NCBI GenBank assembly: GCA_034401795.1
Contig: CM067372.1
Location: 19,247,924 to 19,311,923 of the forward strand
Direction: 5' to 3'
Source: Chaetoderma sp. LZ-2023a
Lineage: Eukaryota > Mollusca > Caudofoveata > Chaetodermatida > Chaetodermatidae
Length of the DNA: 64,000 nucleotides
Position numbers and translations under genes: made by a program. Positions 55,537 to 64,000 of the stretch are shown one piece after another. Under the pieces are notes generated by a model, which was not told the DNA's origin, did no database searches, and worked only from the letters and a program-made list of their open reading frames with translations. Each line of letters starts with the position of its first letter. Position 1 is the first letter of the stretch.

Positions 55537-55664
55537 ATTTGCAGGCCAAGAGAAGGTTATTTTTGAAAATGTACCACTGAAATGACTGGCTCGGTTATCG
55601 AGCCAGTAATTTCAGTGGTAAATTTTCAAAAATAGTCTTCTCTTGGCCTGCAAATGGACATTTC
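55537..55664. repeat. Foldback MITE, TCCATTTGCAGGCCAAGAG family
   Basis: Almost perfect palindrome. The arms run from TGTCCATTTGCAGGCCAAGA inward through TTTTTGAAAAT..ACCACTGAAAT to a central CTGGCTCGGTTATCGAGCCAG. Other members lie at 60038-60135 and 63360-63460. Confidence 0.92.
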
Positions 55665-56482
55665 TCAAGACCTCTGCTGAGGCCGGTCTTGGCCGGTTTC
55701 GTCCTGAAAAGAGTAAAGCTGTTGAAGTTGCTGCCACCAAGAGCTTCGCACACGTGTGGTTACACTTGGTTATACTTGGTGGGTTCCATGCATTAATGAG
55801 CGCAATCGGTAGAATCTCTCAGATAGTGCGAGGATCCGGAATAGATGAAGCTCTGGGTCAAATAGTTGACCCTAATGCTATCATGCACATATTGTCTGGC
55901 AACGCCATTGCGCGAACATTACCGGCCCTCTGTCTTCTTGATCACTGGATCTGATAACACAGACGTGTGGTGGTGATGACCGGGTCAATGACACAAGTCA
56001 GTCCAGTCTCACTACACAACATGCTGAGGATTTGCTAAGTTTGGTTCTTAGTGCCATTTTGAATGCTGATGCTCAAACACTTCAAGGTGATATTGTAAGC
56101 TCGCTCTTGACTTGTTAGTCAAACAAATGTTGTGAGAACTTAAAATCTCATTATCATCCCAGTCTAGAACCACGCAATTATGGATCAAATTACTAACGCA
56201 TATTTGAAAATAAAAGACTGTATTATTTGAGAGACTATAAGGGACTGGAATGGACATTTGAAAGCACCTAGTGCATTTTTAAAAGCTTATTCGCAGCGAC
56301 AGGGCATAGTCACTACACGACACGTACACAGCTTTATGAAAAATATGTAAAAGCTCCCAGAACATCATCTTTGAACACCAGCTTTGTCAGAGGCATGTGG
56401 AAGGCGCTGATGCTGTAGAAAGAACAGAACACTGTTTTAACGGACTCGGTCTCAAGTGTTTGATGAAGTGCGGCTTTACACA
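55665..56482 (+). pseudogene. XPG-type transposase family, copy D (5' part)
   Basis: Degenerate middle domain. FAHVWLHLVILGGFHALMSA and IVRGSGIDEALGQIVDPNAI with HILSGNAIAR (55745-55915) align with SIGHLMSGSGLQELLE...MRGHMLVDAALNT of copy A. LLSLVL-like LSAILNADAQTLQ follows at 56036-56090. Just before the minisatellite, VERTEHCFNGLGLKCLMK (about 56418-56471) corresponds to the VRRSDRYWEGL...EQVLMRS block with a deletion. Several stops and frame changes. The N-terminal Cys modules are absent, cut off by the foldback MITE. Confidence 0.68.
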
Positions 56483-57294
56483 TTGCAGCTTTACACATGG
56501 CGGCTTTAAACATGGCGGCTTTACACATGGAAGCTTTACACATGGAGGCTTTACATATGGCAGCTTTACACATGGAGGCTTTACACATGGCGGCTTTACA
56601 CATGTTGGCTTTACACATGGCAGCTTTACACATGGCGGCTTTACACATGGCGGCTTTACACATGGAGGCTTTACACATGGCGGCTTTACACATGGCGGCT
56701 TTACACATGGAGGCTTTACACATGGTGGCTTTACACATGGCAGCTTTACACATGGCGGCTTTACACATGGTGGCTTTACACATGGCAGCTTTACACATGG
56801 CGGCTTTACACATGGCGGCTTTACACATGGCAGCTTTACACATGGTGGCTTTACACATGGCGGCTTTACACATGGCAGCTTTACACATGGAGGCTTTACA
56901 CATGGCGGCTTTACACATGGCGGCTTTACACATGGTGGCTTTACACATGGTGGCTTTACACATGGTGGCTTTACACATGGCAGCTTTACACATGGCGGCT
57001 TTACACATGGTGGCTTTACACATGGCGGCTTTACACATGGTGGCTTTACACATGGCAGCTTTACACATGGCGGCTTTACACATGGCGGCTTTACACATGG
57101 TGGCTTTACACATGGCGGCTTTACACATGGTGGCTTTACACATGGTGGCTTTACACATGGCAGCTTTACACATGGCGGCTTTACACATGGCGGCTTTACA
57201 CATGGCGGCTTTACACATGGTGGCTTTGCACATGGTGGCTTTACACATGTTGGCTTTACACATGGCAGCTTTACACATGGCGGCTTTACACATG
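56483..57294 (+). repeat. 15-bp minisatellite inside the transposase GG[L/F]T motif
   Basis: About 54 copies of a 15-bp unit GGCTTTACACATGGC (GGCGGC, GGAGGC, GGTGGC and GGCAGC variants). 15 is a multiple of three, so the plus frame reads GGFTH or GSFTH over and over and runs straight into GRGLTESV. That is exactly the conserved GGLTRGRGMTESV motif of copies A and B. The array is therefore an expansion of the codons for GGFTH. All other frames are open too (AALHM, MCKAA, PPCVK). Confidence 0.95.
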
Positions 57295-57780
57295 GGCGAG
57301 GTTTGACTGAATCTGTGTGTCGCCAATCGGTGTACAGCTCTACCCATCTGTGTGTCACCAATCGGTGTACAGCTCTACCCAGCTGGGTGGGAATTCGTGA
57401 TGCAATAGCGACTAGTTCGCAAAGGACGATACGTACTTCTGAAAAAAACCGCGTAGATCTCGAAAGGACCGTTATCTCGCTGATCTTGATAAACTGTTAA
57501 ACTGGTTTAATGATCACACTCAATCCATCTGCAGCATTCCAGGACTTGGATACATTGCCAAGCGGGTGAGCAGCAGAGCATGAGGATGGTATCAAATGTG
57601 ATAGCACCCAGTAAGGTGGTTCCAAACAGATGAATACTGTGCCCTATAATGGTGCACAAATATTAAGCGATCTGAACAAATAAAGACTGCAAGATTTTCA
57701 AACTGGCGTCATATCACGGTGGGGCGAAACAAAACACTGCATATTGATCCATCTATTTTATTCAGTCAATGTTCGACCAT
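57295..57780 (+). pseudogene. XPG-type transposase family, copy D (central part)
   Basis: Begins GRGLTESV directly after the array. It continues with CTALPSWVGIRDAIA, matching the CTAINQTIQNFSG / CATVHDAMPSL block, then RTIRTSEKNRVDLERT, matching SDQHKDTSTARQ. After frame changes it reads HIDPSILFSQC (about 57740-57775), matching RIDPSVLFMRC of copy B. It is broken by stops and by the LINE-tail insertion that follows. Confidence 0.72.
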
Positions 57781-57894
57781 CTAAAAACATTCCTATTCAC
57801 TCAATCTTATTCACTAAATTAAATTTAATATTTTCTCATATTGTATGCGCCTAGAGCATGCTACTGCATGGAGTTTCGCGCGGTATAAATGTAC

Positions 57895-57926
<32 letters not shown>

Positions 57927-57927
57927 T
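57781..57927 (+). mobile_element. 3' tail of a non-LTR element ending in (ATT)n
   Basis: Ends TGCGCCTAGAGCATGC, then CGCGCGGTATAAATGTA and a TTA run. This is the arrangement seen at the 3' ends of many CR1/L2-like LINEs and dependent SINEs. It splits copy D. Only the tail is present, and its class is inferred from the pattern. Confidence 0.55.
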
Positions 57928-58650
57928 TATTATCTCACACAGAATTGATGACGGCTTGGACCCATATTTCGACTGAAAATGTATGTGGTTCCCCTATCCT
58001 CCTTCAAGGACAATTTCATGAGACATCCAGAGAAGCGTAAATTGCCTAACGCACTGTATATGGGTGTACGACGCGAGTCCGTCTGGTCTGCATTTGTTGA
58101 CGGATTTCGTGGCTTCTTCAATACCTAAGATGGAAATGTTACACTTATCAGGGAGCCTTGGGGCAGTAGGCCTACTCGTCATACCGCAAACATCATTTCA
58201 GCCAGTGTATTGTAGTATTCGATTTCAAATAAGGACCCCGAACAGCAGCGACGCAAATCAGATTGACTGCCCGCTGCCACGATAGAGGTGAAACCATCTT
58301 CTCGTCGGTACAACGACCAGGAAGCATTCTGCATGTGATAATACTGCAAATAAAGTTGCCGCTTCATTGCTATGTTCACCGGTCTCCTCAAAGCGAATAG
58401 TCATGTCATAAAATAAGCACTAACAGATGCTGATACATTGATTGCAGGTACCATACTAGATTTTACCAGGAATCAGCAAACTGTTGAAATAATCGTCAAG
58501 GTTACAGACATCATGCTGTCGCTTCTGCATCACAGGACAGATGATATGGCGAATACATACATTCATGATATCATCGGAAGAATAATACAAAAAACTAGTG
58601 GTCCCTTCCACAATCTATTCCATAAAGGATGTGCCATGAAAGCGTGACCT
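57928..58650 (+). pseudogene. XPG-type transposase family, copy D (C-terminal part)
   Basis: VPLSSFKDNFMRHPEKRK (about 57989-58040) matches the PPALF / SLFKE region. The second half contains NTANK and then DADTLIAGTILDFTRN with VIVKVTDIMLSLLHH-like sequence (58425-58535). This aligns with DRLIVSTALDYARN...EDTDIFTMLLYHW of copy B. The EDTD Asp-rich motif reads KVTD here, so an acidic residue is lost. Several stops. The GCDTTS motif is not found. Confidence 0.7.
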
Positions 58651-59340
58651 AATCATTAGAAAAACATTTTATTCCTACACGCATGTATGGCTGTATGTGG
58701 CACGGCATCTACAACACGTGTGCATAGCACGATTACCCGGATGAGAGCTCTAGCAAAGGACAACTCAATGAACCTTTCCATTTTAGCTATGTCACGCCCA
58801 TCTCTAGCTAAGCTCCACCCACACCACACTCGCTTTGGGATCGATCGATCCCTGAACTCCCTGACTATCAATTTCCAGAAAACTATACAGGTAACCTGTT
58901 GATTGTTTTGAAACTAATTTGATTTGGTACTTTTGCTATGTTTATTAAATAGTAGAGCCATACAACGTATCGGATTATTAGGCGTTAAAGACGGGCTTAA
59001 TTATGACGTTGACATACACGTCACGTAGTTGATTATGGCGTCATATGATTGGGTGAGGAAATGGATTCATGAATTCAAGCAATAGCTGGCATACTTTATG
59101 CCGCCGACACTAAGTGAGGAGGTGAAAAGAATCACTATGACGACCAGTCACTTTCACAAGTACCAGATAATGATGACGCAGCCACACATCTTGGAACCAC
59201 AGCGAATGCATACGATGGTACGAGCCCCACATTTCCACAGGTTCTGAGTATTTCTACAAATTATTCACTATGTGAAGTTGGATACTAAAATACTTGTTCA
59301 ACGTCCATGGTGTTAGAAACATTGTCGGTCTTTTAAAACC
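58651..59340. repeat. Dispersed repeats homologous to 12.6, 15.6 and 16.6 kb
   Basis: 58785-58890 resembles 16617-16735 (TAGCTATGTCACGCCC, then GATCGATC and CTATCAATTTCC). 58900-58925 is a foldback arm. 58935-59075 resembles the body of 12610-12790 (CACGTCACGTAGTTGATTATG). So one composite element here unites pieces seen separately elsewhere. Confidence 0.72.
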
Positions 59341-59350
59341 AGTACCTACG

Positions 59351-59401
<51 letters not shown>

Positions 59402-59404
59402 TGT
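59341..59404. repeat. (GTGC)n microsatellite
   Basis: Pure GTGC run. Cys/Val/Arg or Thr/His/Ala-rich frames through it are artefacts. Confidence 0.95.
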
Positions 59405-60034
59405 CGTCCGTACGTGCGTGTGTGTTGTTGGTTTTATTATTGGTACCGACGGATATTGAGACTGTGTGGTGAAATTCATTTGGTGCAAATGTAAAAACGA
59501 AAATCACAACCGATGTGGTACGAAGTTGTGCAGCTGTTTCAAGCATGGAAGCTAGTGTGTAGACGCTAGTGGAGGATGCGACGGAGTTACCAAACATTGT
59601 TGAAATTTATCTCGAAAAATAATTACTAGCCTATTGAAAAGGTCTAATCGACGATGAGAAGAAATATAAATTTTCTCGCAAAAATCGACGTCTTCTTGGA
59701 TCTTTCTATGATGCCGTCATTACACCAAGCTGATATGATGACATCAATAAAGGGTAATTCTTCTTATCATTTTCTCACATTACACCACCACTATAAGAGA
59801 CTAAGAGCAGAAACCCTGCATTGGGGATACTTTATACGACTTGTGTCCATGTGCGACTAAAGTCCAAAATTTAGTGTTGATAAAGAATTTCCTCAAGCCC
59901 CATCATTGGGATTTTTTTCTGACGCTGATTTAAAAAAAATAAGGACAGTTTTTCCTTTACTTTTTCCGGTAAACTTTCCTTTGATTGTCTAATCCTTGAA
60001 TTTGTTCAAGAAAATTTCAACTTTCTCATAGAAA
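59405..60034. other. Intergenic, no gene supported
   Basis: AT-rich. A 68-codon frame at 59654-59860 has no domain. Confidence 0.5.
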
Positions 60035-60155
60035 ATGTCCATTTGCAGACCAATAGAAGACAATTTTTGAAAATTTACCACTGGAATTCGGTGGTAAATC
60101 TTCAAAATTAGTATTATCTTGGTCTGTAAATGGATAGTTCTCAAGACCACTGTAG
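60035..60155. repeat. Foldback MITE, TCCATTTGCAG family
   Basis: TGTCCATTTGCAGACCAATAG and its partner TGGTCTGTAAATGGATA enclose a hairpin meeting at CCACTGGAATTCGGTGG. Related to 55537-55664. Confidence 0.85.
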
Positions 60156-60185
60156 AAGCCATTTTTGCTGATATGAGTGTTAGAC

Positions 60186-60272
60186 CGTGTTCTCACTGGA
60201 GAGTTAATCTGGAATAGCTCCATACCTCAGTATTGTGTTACACCGGTTACGTCTCTAGTGAGAACGCGGCTT
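60186..60272. mobile_element. 87-bp MITE with CCGTGTTCTCACT ends
   Basis: Inverted ends CCGTGTTCTCACTGGAGA and TCTCTAGTGAGAACGCGG around ACCTCAGTATTGTGTTACACC. The same ends bracket the giant palindrome at 60466-62447, so this looks like a small internal-deletion relative. Confidence 0.7.
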
Positions 60273-60465
60273 TATAGGGTTAAACTCGTGTGATATATGG
60301 TCCGCGCGCGAGTTTCTAACAAGGTATGGACAACTTCGCCGATTGCATGTATGAATGTAAAGCTTTTGTCGTGAAATAATACATGCATTGTAAATAGGGT
60401 CAACTCAATTTGCTCCTTGCACCCAGTATTGGCCTACATAGAGTTTTTCTTTAATATTAAAGCCG
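60273..60465. other. Spacer
   Basis: Nothing recognised. Confidence 0.5.
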
Positions 60466-62447
60466 TGGTCTCGCCGGCGAGTTAATCGGGAATAACGCCA
60501 CACCTCAGTATTGCGCTACGCCGGTTAAAGCTCTCGTGTTCCATTAAACAGAGACACTTTTTCACGCGATATAAGATGCCTGTTCAATTTACCTAGCACG
60601 CAATGCTACCCGGCGTGCAATGCTACCCAGCATGCAACGCCTTGACTCCATAATCGTTGTAACTATTGGACGCCATATTCGTTTAGTCTATTGTCTGCAC
60701 AAGCCAGGATTTCTCAAACAAAACCAACCTGCTTGCACGTGCAAATAGTCATTTGTCCTCCAGCTCTGGAAGCGTTAGCATGCACGTAGGACGTATTCAC
60801 GACAGTGCATTCTACAGTCTGTATTTCAATACAGTTCAGAGAAAGTGTCAATGTCCAGAAGAAAATTAGAGAAAGCTTTTATATATATTTTGACAATAAT
60901 TTGCGTGAAAGTTATTGCTATCAATTGCAGCAAGATCATTCAGTCAAATTATTGTCAAAATAATTATTACATAATGCTATTACTACCTGCTACATATTTG
61001 ATACTAGTTTGAATGAAGGTTGTTGCTACAACAGCTTTCAAGGGGTATATTCTAAAATAATCATAATTTTTAGTCGACTCTCGCTACGGATTTGAATAGC
61101 AATTTGACTGTAAATTGTTCATTTCTAAGGCACCAACAACATTGTCGAATTATTATCCACACACGTGCAATCAATATATTACTATTTAGGTAAAGTGAGC
61201 GTAGGCCTATACGCTTTCTCGCCAAGAATGAATTCTTAGCAAACGGCGTGTATGTTTCGTTGACAGATTTGCGCATTTGTTTGAAATTCATTGCTTGAAC
61301 AAAAACGTACACACGGTAGCTAGGCGAAATATTTGCTGCCTGCAGGCAAAGCGTATTTTGGCCATATAATCACTCTACATAGATGGTAATACTGAGCGCC
61401 GTGTGAGTCTATGGACAACAATTTGATAACTTTGTTGTTGCCTTAGTCAGCAACAACTTAGTCAAATTGCTATTCAAATCGAGTCAACTAAAAATTATGA
61501 TTATTTTAGAATATACTGATTGAAAGCTGTTGTAGCAACAACTTTCATTCAAATTAGTATACAATATATAGCAGCTAGTAATTGCATTACCTAATAATTA
61601 TTTTGACAATAATGTGACTGAATGTTGTTGCTGTAATTGATAGCAATAAGTTTCACGCAAATTATTGCCTATATGTCACCGAAACATGCACGCCATTTGC
61701 TAATCATTCATTCTTGGCGAGAAAGCGTATATAGGCTTAAGTTCACTTTACCTAAATAGTAATATATTGATTGCACGTGTGTGGATAATAATTCGACAAT
61801 GTTGTTGGTGCCTTAGAAACGAACAATTTACAGTCAAATTGCTATTCAAATCCGTAGCGAGAGTCGACTAAAATTTATGATTATTTTAGAATATACCCCT
61901 TGAAAGCTGTTGTAGCAACAACCTTCATTCAAACTAGTATCAAATATGTAGCAGGTAGTAATAGCATTATGTAATAATTATTTTGACAATAATTTGACTG
62001 AATGATCTTGCTGCAATTGATAGCAATAATTTCACGCAAATTATTGTCAAAATATATATAAAAGCTTTCTCTAATTTTCTTCTGGACATTGACACACTTT
62101 CTCTGAACTGTATTGAAATACAGACTGTAGAATGCACTGTCGTGAATACGTCCTACGCGCATGCTAACGCTTCCAGAGCTAGAGGACAAATCACTATTCG
62201 CACGTGCAAGCAGGTTGGTTTTGTTTGAGAAATCCTGGCTTGTGCATACAATAGCCAGGATAAACGAATATGGCATCTAATAGTTACAACGATTATGGAG
62301 TCAAGGCATTGCATGCTGGGTAGCATTGCACGCCGGGTAGCATTACATTCTAGGTAACTTGAACAGGCATCTTATATCTCGTGAAAAAGTGTCTATATTT
62401 AATGGAACACGAGAGTTTTAAGTATCTAGTGAGAACACGGTTGTTAG
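60466..62447. mobile_element. Giant imperfect palindrome (foldback element)
   Basis: The left arm (about 60531-61266) and right arm (about 61673-62415) are near-perfect reverse complements, with only scattered substitutions and small indels. The symmetry centre is near 61473 and the loop is about 400 bp. The loop itself holds a third, diverged copy of the inner arm at about 61440-61668. Outside the arms, CCGTGGTCTCGCCGGCGAG (left) and CTAGTGAGAACACGG (right) match the ends of the 87-bp MITE. No ORF of note. Similar arms of smaller foldbacks (CAATTTGACTG) recur inside. Confidence 0.88.
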
Positions 62448-62466
62448 GTAACAGTTTCTAAGAGCA

Positions 62467-62800
62467 AAGGTGCATATTCATACAAATATGCTTGAAAATA
62501 AAATTGCTAAAGTTGTAAACTTTTAGATGCTTAAATTGTGTAACTCGATGTAATTAACGAAATAAATCTTAGCATATGATGATTTCATTCCGTATATGAA
62601 TTAATATAATTTTTATTTGTGAAGGTGAATTAGGGCCTAGTTTCTCTAATTCAATTTCACAACTTAAAAAATATATTAATTTAAGCCTAATAAAATCATC
62701 ATAATATGCTAAAAATGATTTTGGTTCATTACATCTAGGCACGCAATTTAAGCTTCTAAAAGTATAAATATTAAAATTTTATTTTCCGGGATTTTGAGAT
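62467..62800. mobile_element. Palindromic MITE (AAGGTGCAT family), copy 2
   Basis: Starts CAAAGGTGCATATTC and shares CATATGATGATTTCATTCC and the mirrored CATCATAATATGCTA with copy 1. It ends TTTTATTTTCCGG without the mirrored GCACCTTT, so the right terminus is lost. Confidence 0.8.
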
Positions 62801-63355
62801 TTTCCTGGGTTGCGACCAAAATTTTGGAACCTTAGTGTACGATCACATCCTTCCGTGTGTTAAAATTAGAGCCAAATCGGACAAGTAGTTTCCGAGATAG
62901 CCATAGATCCAGAATTTGGTCCGATCGGGATCCGGGTTCTGTTATCCGGATCAAGACCAAACTGTGCAAATCCTAGTGCACTGCAAGTTCCCTCCTTGTG
63001 CTCAAATTTTATCCAAAATCGGATGAATCACGTGTTATATGTCTGCATAGGGCTATTTTTCTCAATGGAGGCACAACTTGGGTGTTGGAATTATAAATTA
63101 AATTTTGCCAGTAACTCAATTTATTTTTCAGCAAAGAATGCAGAGTACAACCAACAAGTGACCATCGCCAAATGATTCCACATTTTTTTAATAAGCAAGG
63201 ATCTTAAATCTCGGTGCTATTGAATTTCCTTTAACACCGTGTTTCTTTGCTAAACGATTTTATGTTCAATAAAGACCGGTCTTTAACCCTGCCTGTGTCC
63301 ACTTGTGGTTTATAATGGTAAAACCCGCGGCCAATAATTCCTCGAGTTGTCTTGA
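62801..63355. other. Spacer with a diverged 141-bp direct repeat
   Basis: CTTAGTGTACGATCACATCC...CAAATCGGACAAGTAG (from 62831) and CCTAGTGCACTGCAAGTTCC...AAAATCGGATGAATCA (from 62972) align throughout, a two-copy diverged repeat. No gene. Confidence 0.6.
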
Positions 63356-63610
63356 GGACTGTCTATTTTCAGGCTAAGAGATGACTATTTTAGAAAATTG
63401 GCCAATGGTGATAAATTCAGTGATAAATTTTCAAAAATGTTCTCTTGACCTGCACATGCGCACTGACTTAACACAAATTTAGATTTCCTTGACCTTTGAC
63501 CCTTTAATCGTCAAACCGGGCAAAAACACCTCTTAAAACGATTTTCCTAAATTCCAGGTATAAACTTACAAAAACCCCAGCCTTCTCTTGGCCGGTAAAT
63601 GGGCATTGCC
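63356..63610. repeat. Diverged foldback MITE copies
   Basis: TTGAGGACTGTCTATTTTCAG...AAATTTTCAAAAATG...TTCTCTTGACCTGC and, further right, CCTTCTCTTGGCCGGTAAATGG are diverged arms of the TCCATTTGCAGGCCAAGAG family. Confidence 0.65.
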
Positions 63611-64000
63611 TGAGCAAGAATGTCAATTTGCTTGACAACTCTTGACAATTTAAATGGTTAATTGATGAGTCGTTTTTTGAGCGCATTGAGGCGCGGTTGA
63701 CACACGAGGGTTAATGATATCCATATCTGTTTTGACAAAAGATTTAATTCTTTTAACATTTAGTAGACATTTTTTTACAAAAAGAAAGCAAAAAGTAATG
63801 CAGTTTGAAATTTTTTGGCAATGCAGTTTGAAATTTTTTTGACAATGGAGTTTGAAATTTTTTTGACAATGCTGTTGGTAACAGGGTAGAAGCTACCAGT
63901 TGAACTCCTGGATACTGGCTACAGCATCCGATTTAGATTATACTATAACAAGACGGGGCACTGGCATAATAATGAGAGTAACGAAGATATTACGGTACAA
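63611..64000. other. Window end with a short tandem repeat
   Basis: A 25-bp unit (GCAGTTTGAAATTTTTTTGACAAT type) occurs three times at about 63799-63871. No gene recognised up to the end. Confidence 0.65.

Noticed and set aside
56334..57361. Minus-strand MCKAA / PPCVK repeat proteins of 324-337 aa
   Set aside because: Shadows of the 15-bp array. The informative frame is the plus frame that continues into GRGLTESV.

Overview
This is eukaryotic nuclear DNA, almost certainly from a metazoan and probably a marine invertebrate. It holds an intronless-looking rhodopsin-type GPCR, a BEL/Pao and two Ty3/gypsy LTR retroelements, a LINE with an RNase H domain, a tRNA-headed SINE, many foldback MITEs and many micro- and minisatellites. 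There are no bacterial operons. Species cannot be named from the sequence. Most of the window is mobile DNA and simple repeat. The GPCR is the only clear intact host gene.

Layout. 1-5.1 kb: minisatellites of 30, 22 and 34 bp around the GPCR (2880-3881, minus). 5.2-8.2 kb: microsatellites, then a 5'-truncated, multiply broken LINE. 8.3-11.1 kb: a 47-bp minisatellite array. 11.2-17.6 kb: gene-poor, with dispersed palindromic repeats and a 345-bp tandem duplication containing a tRNA-derived SINE. 17.6-37.8 kb: a three-level nested insertion. A transposase-like pseudogene (copy A) is split by a BEL/Pao element on the minus strand (LTRs 19593-19820 and 37300-37520). The BEL element is itself split by a young Ty3/gypsy element (20020-31641) with about 2.54-kb, nearly identical LTRs. 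37.8-42.5 kb: microsatellites, a 420-bp direct duplication, a Harbinger-like MITE, triplet-rich DNA and a palindromic MITE. 43.5-47.4 kb: copy B of the same transposase family, enclosed by long terminal inverted repeats. 48.2-52.7 kb: a decayed LTR locus keeping only an integrase fragment, plus an antisense scrap of the transposase (copy C). 53-60 kb: foldback elements and copy D of the transposase, which carries a 15-bp minisatellite grown inside one of its conserved motifs. 60.5-62.4 kb: a giant imperfect palindrome. 62.5-64 kb: more MITE copies.

The most interesting system is the four-copy family A-D. It is a large protein with N-terminal Cys-rich zinc-like modules, a conserved middle domain, and a C-terminal nuclease-like module whose three acidic motifs (FDG, EDTD, GCDTTS...G.GK) resemble XPG/FEN1 nucleases, ending in a Cys cluster. 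Copy B lies between inverted repeats. This supports the idea that the family is the transposase of a DNA transposon, plausibly of or near the Academ superfamily. All four copies are broken. A and B are complementary: A keeps the middle, B keeps the two ends.
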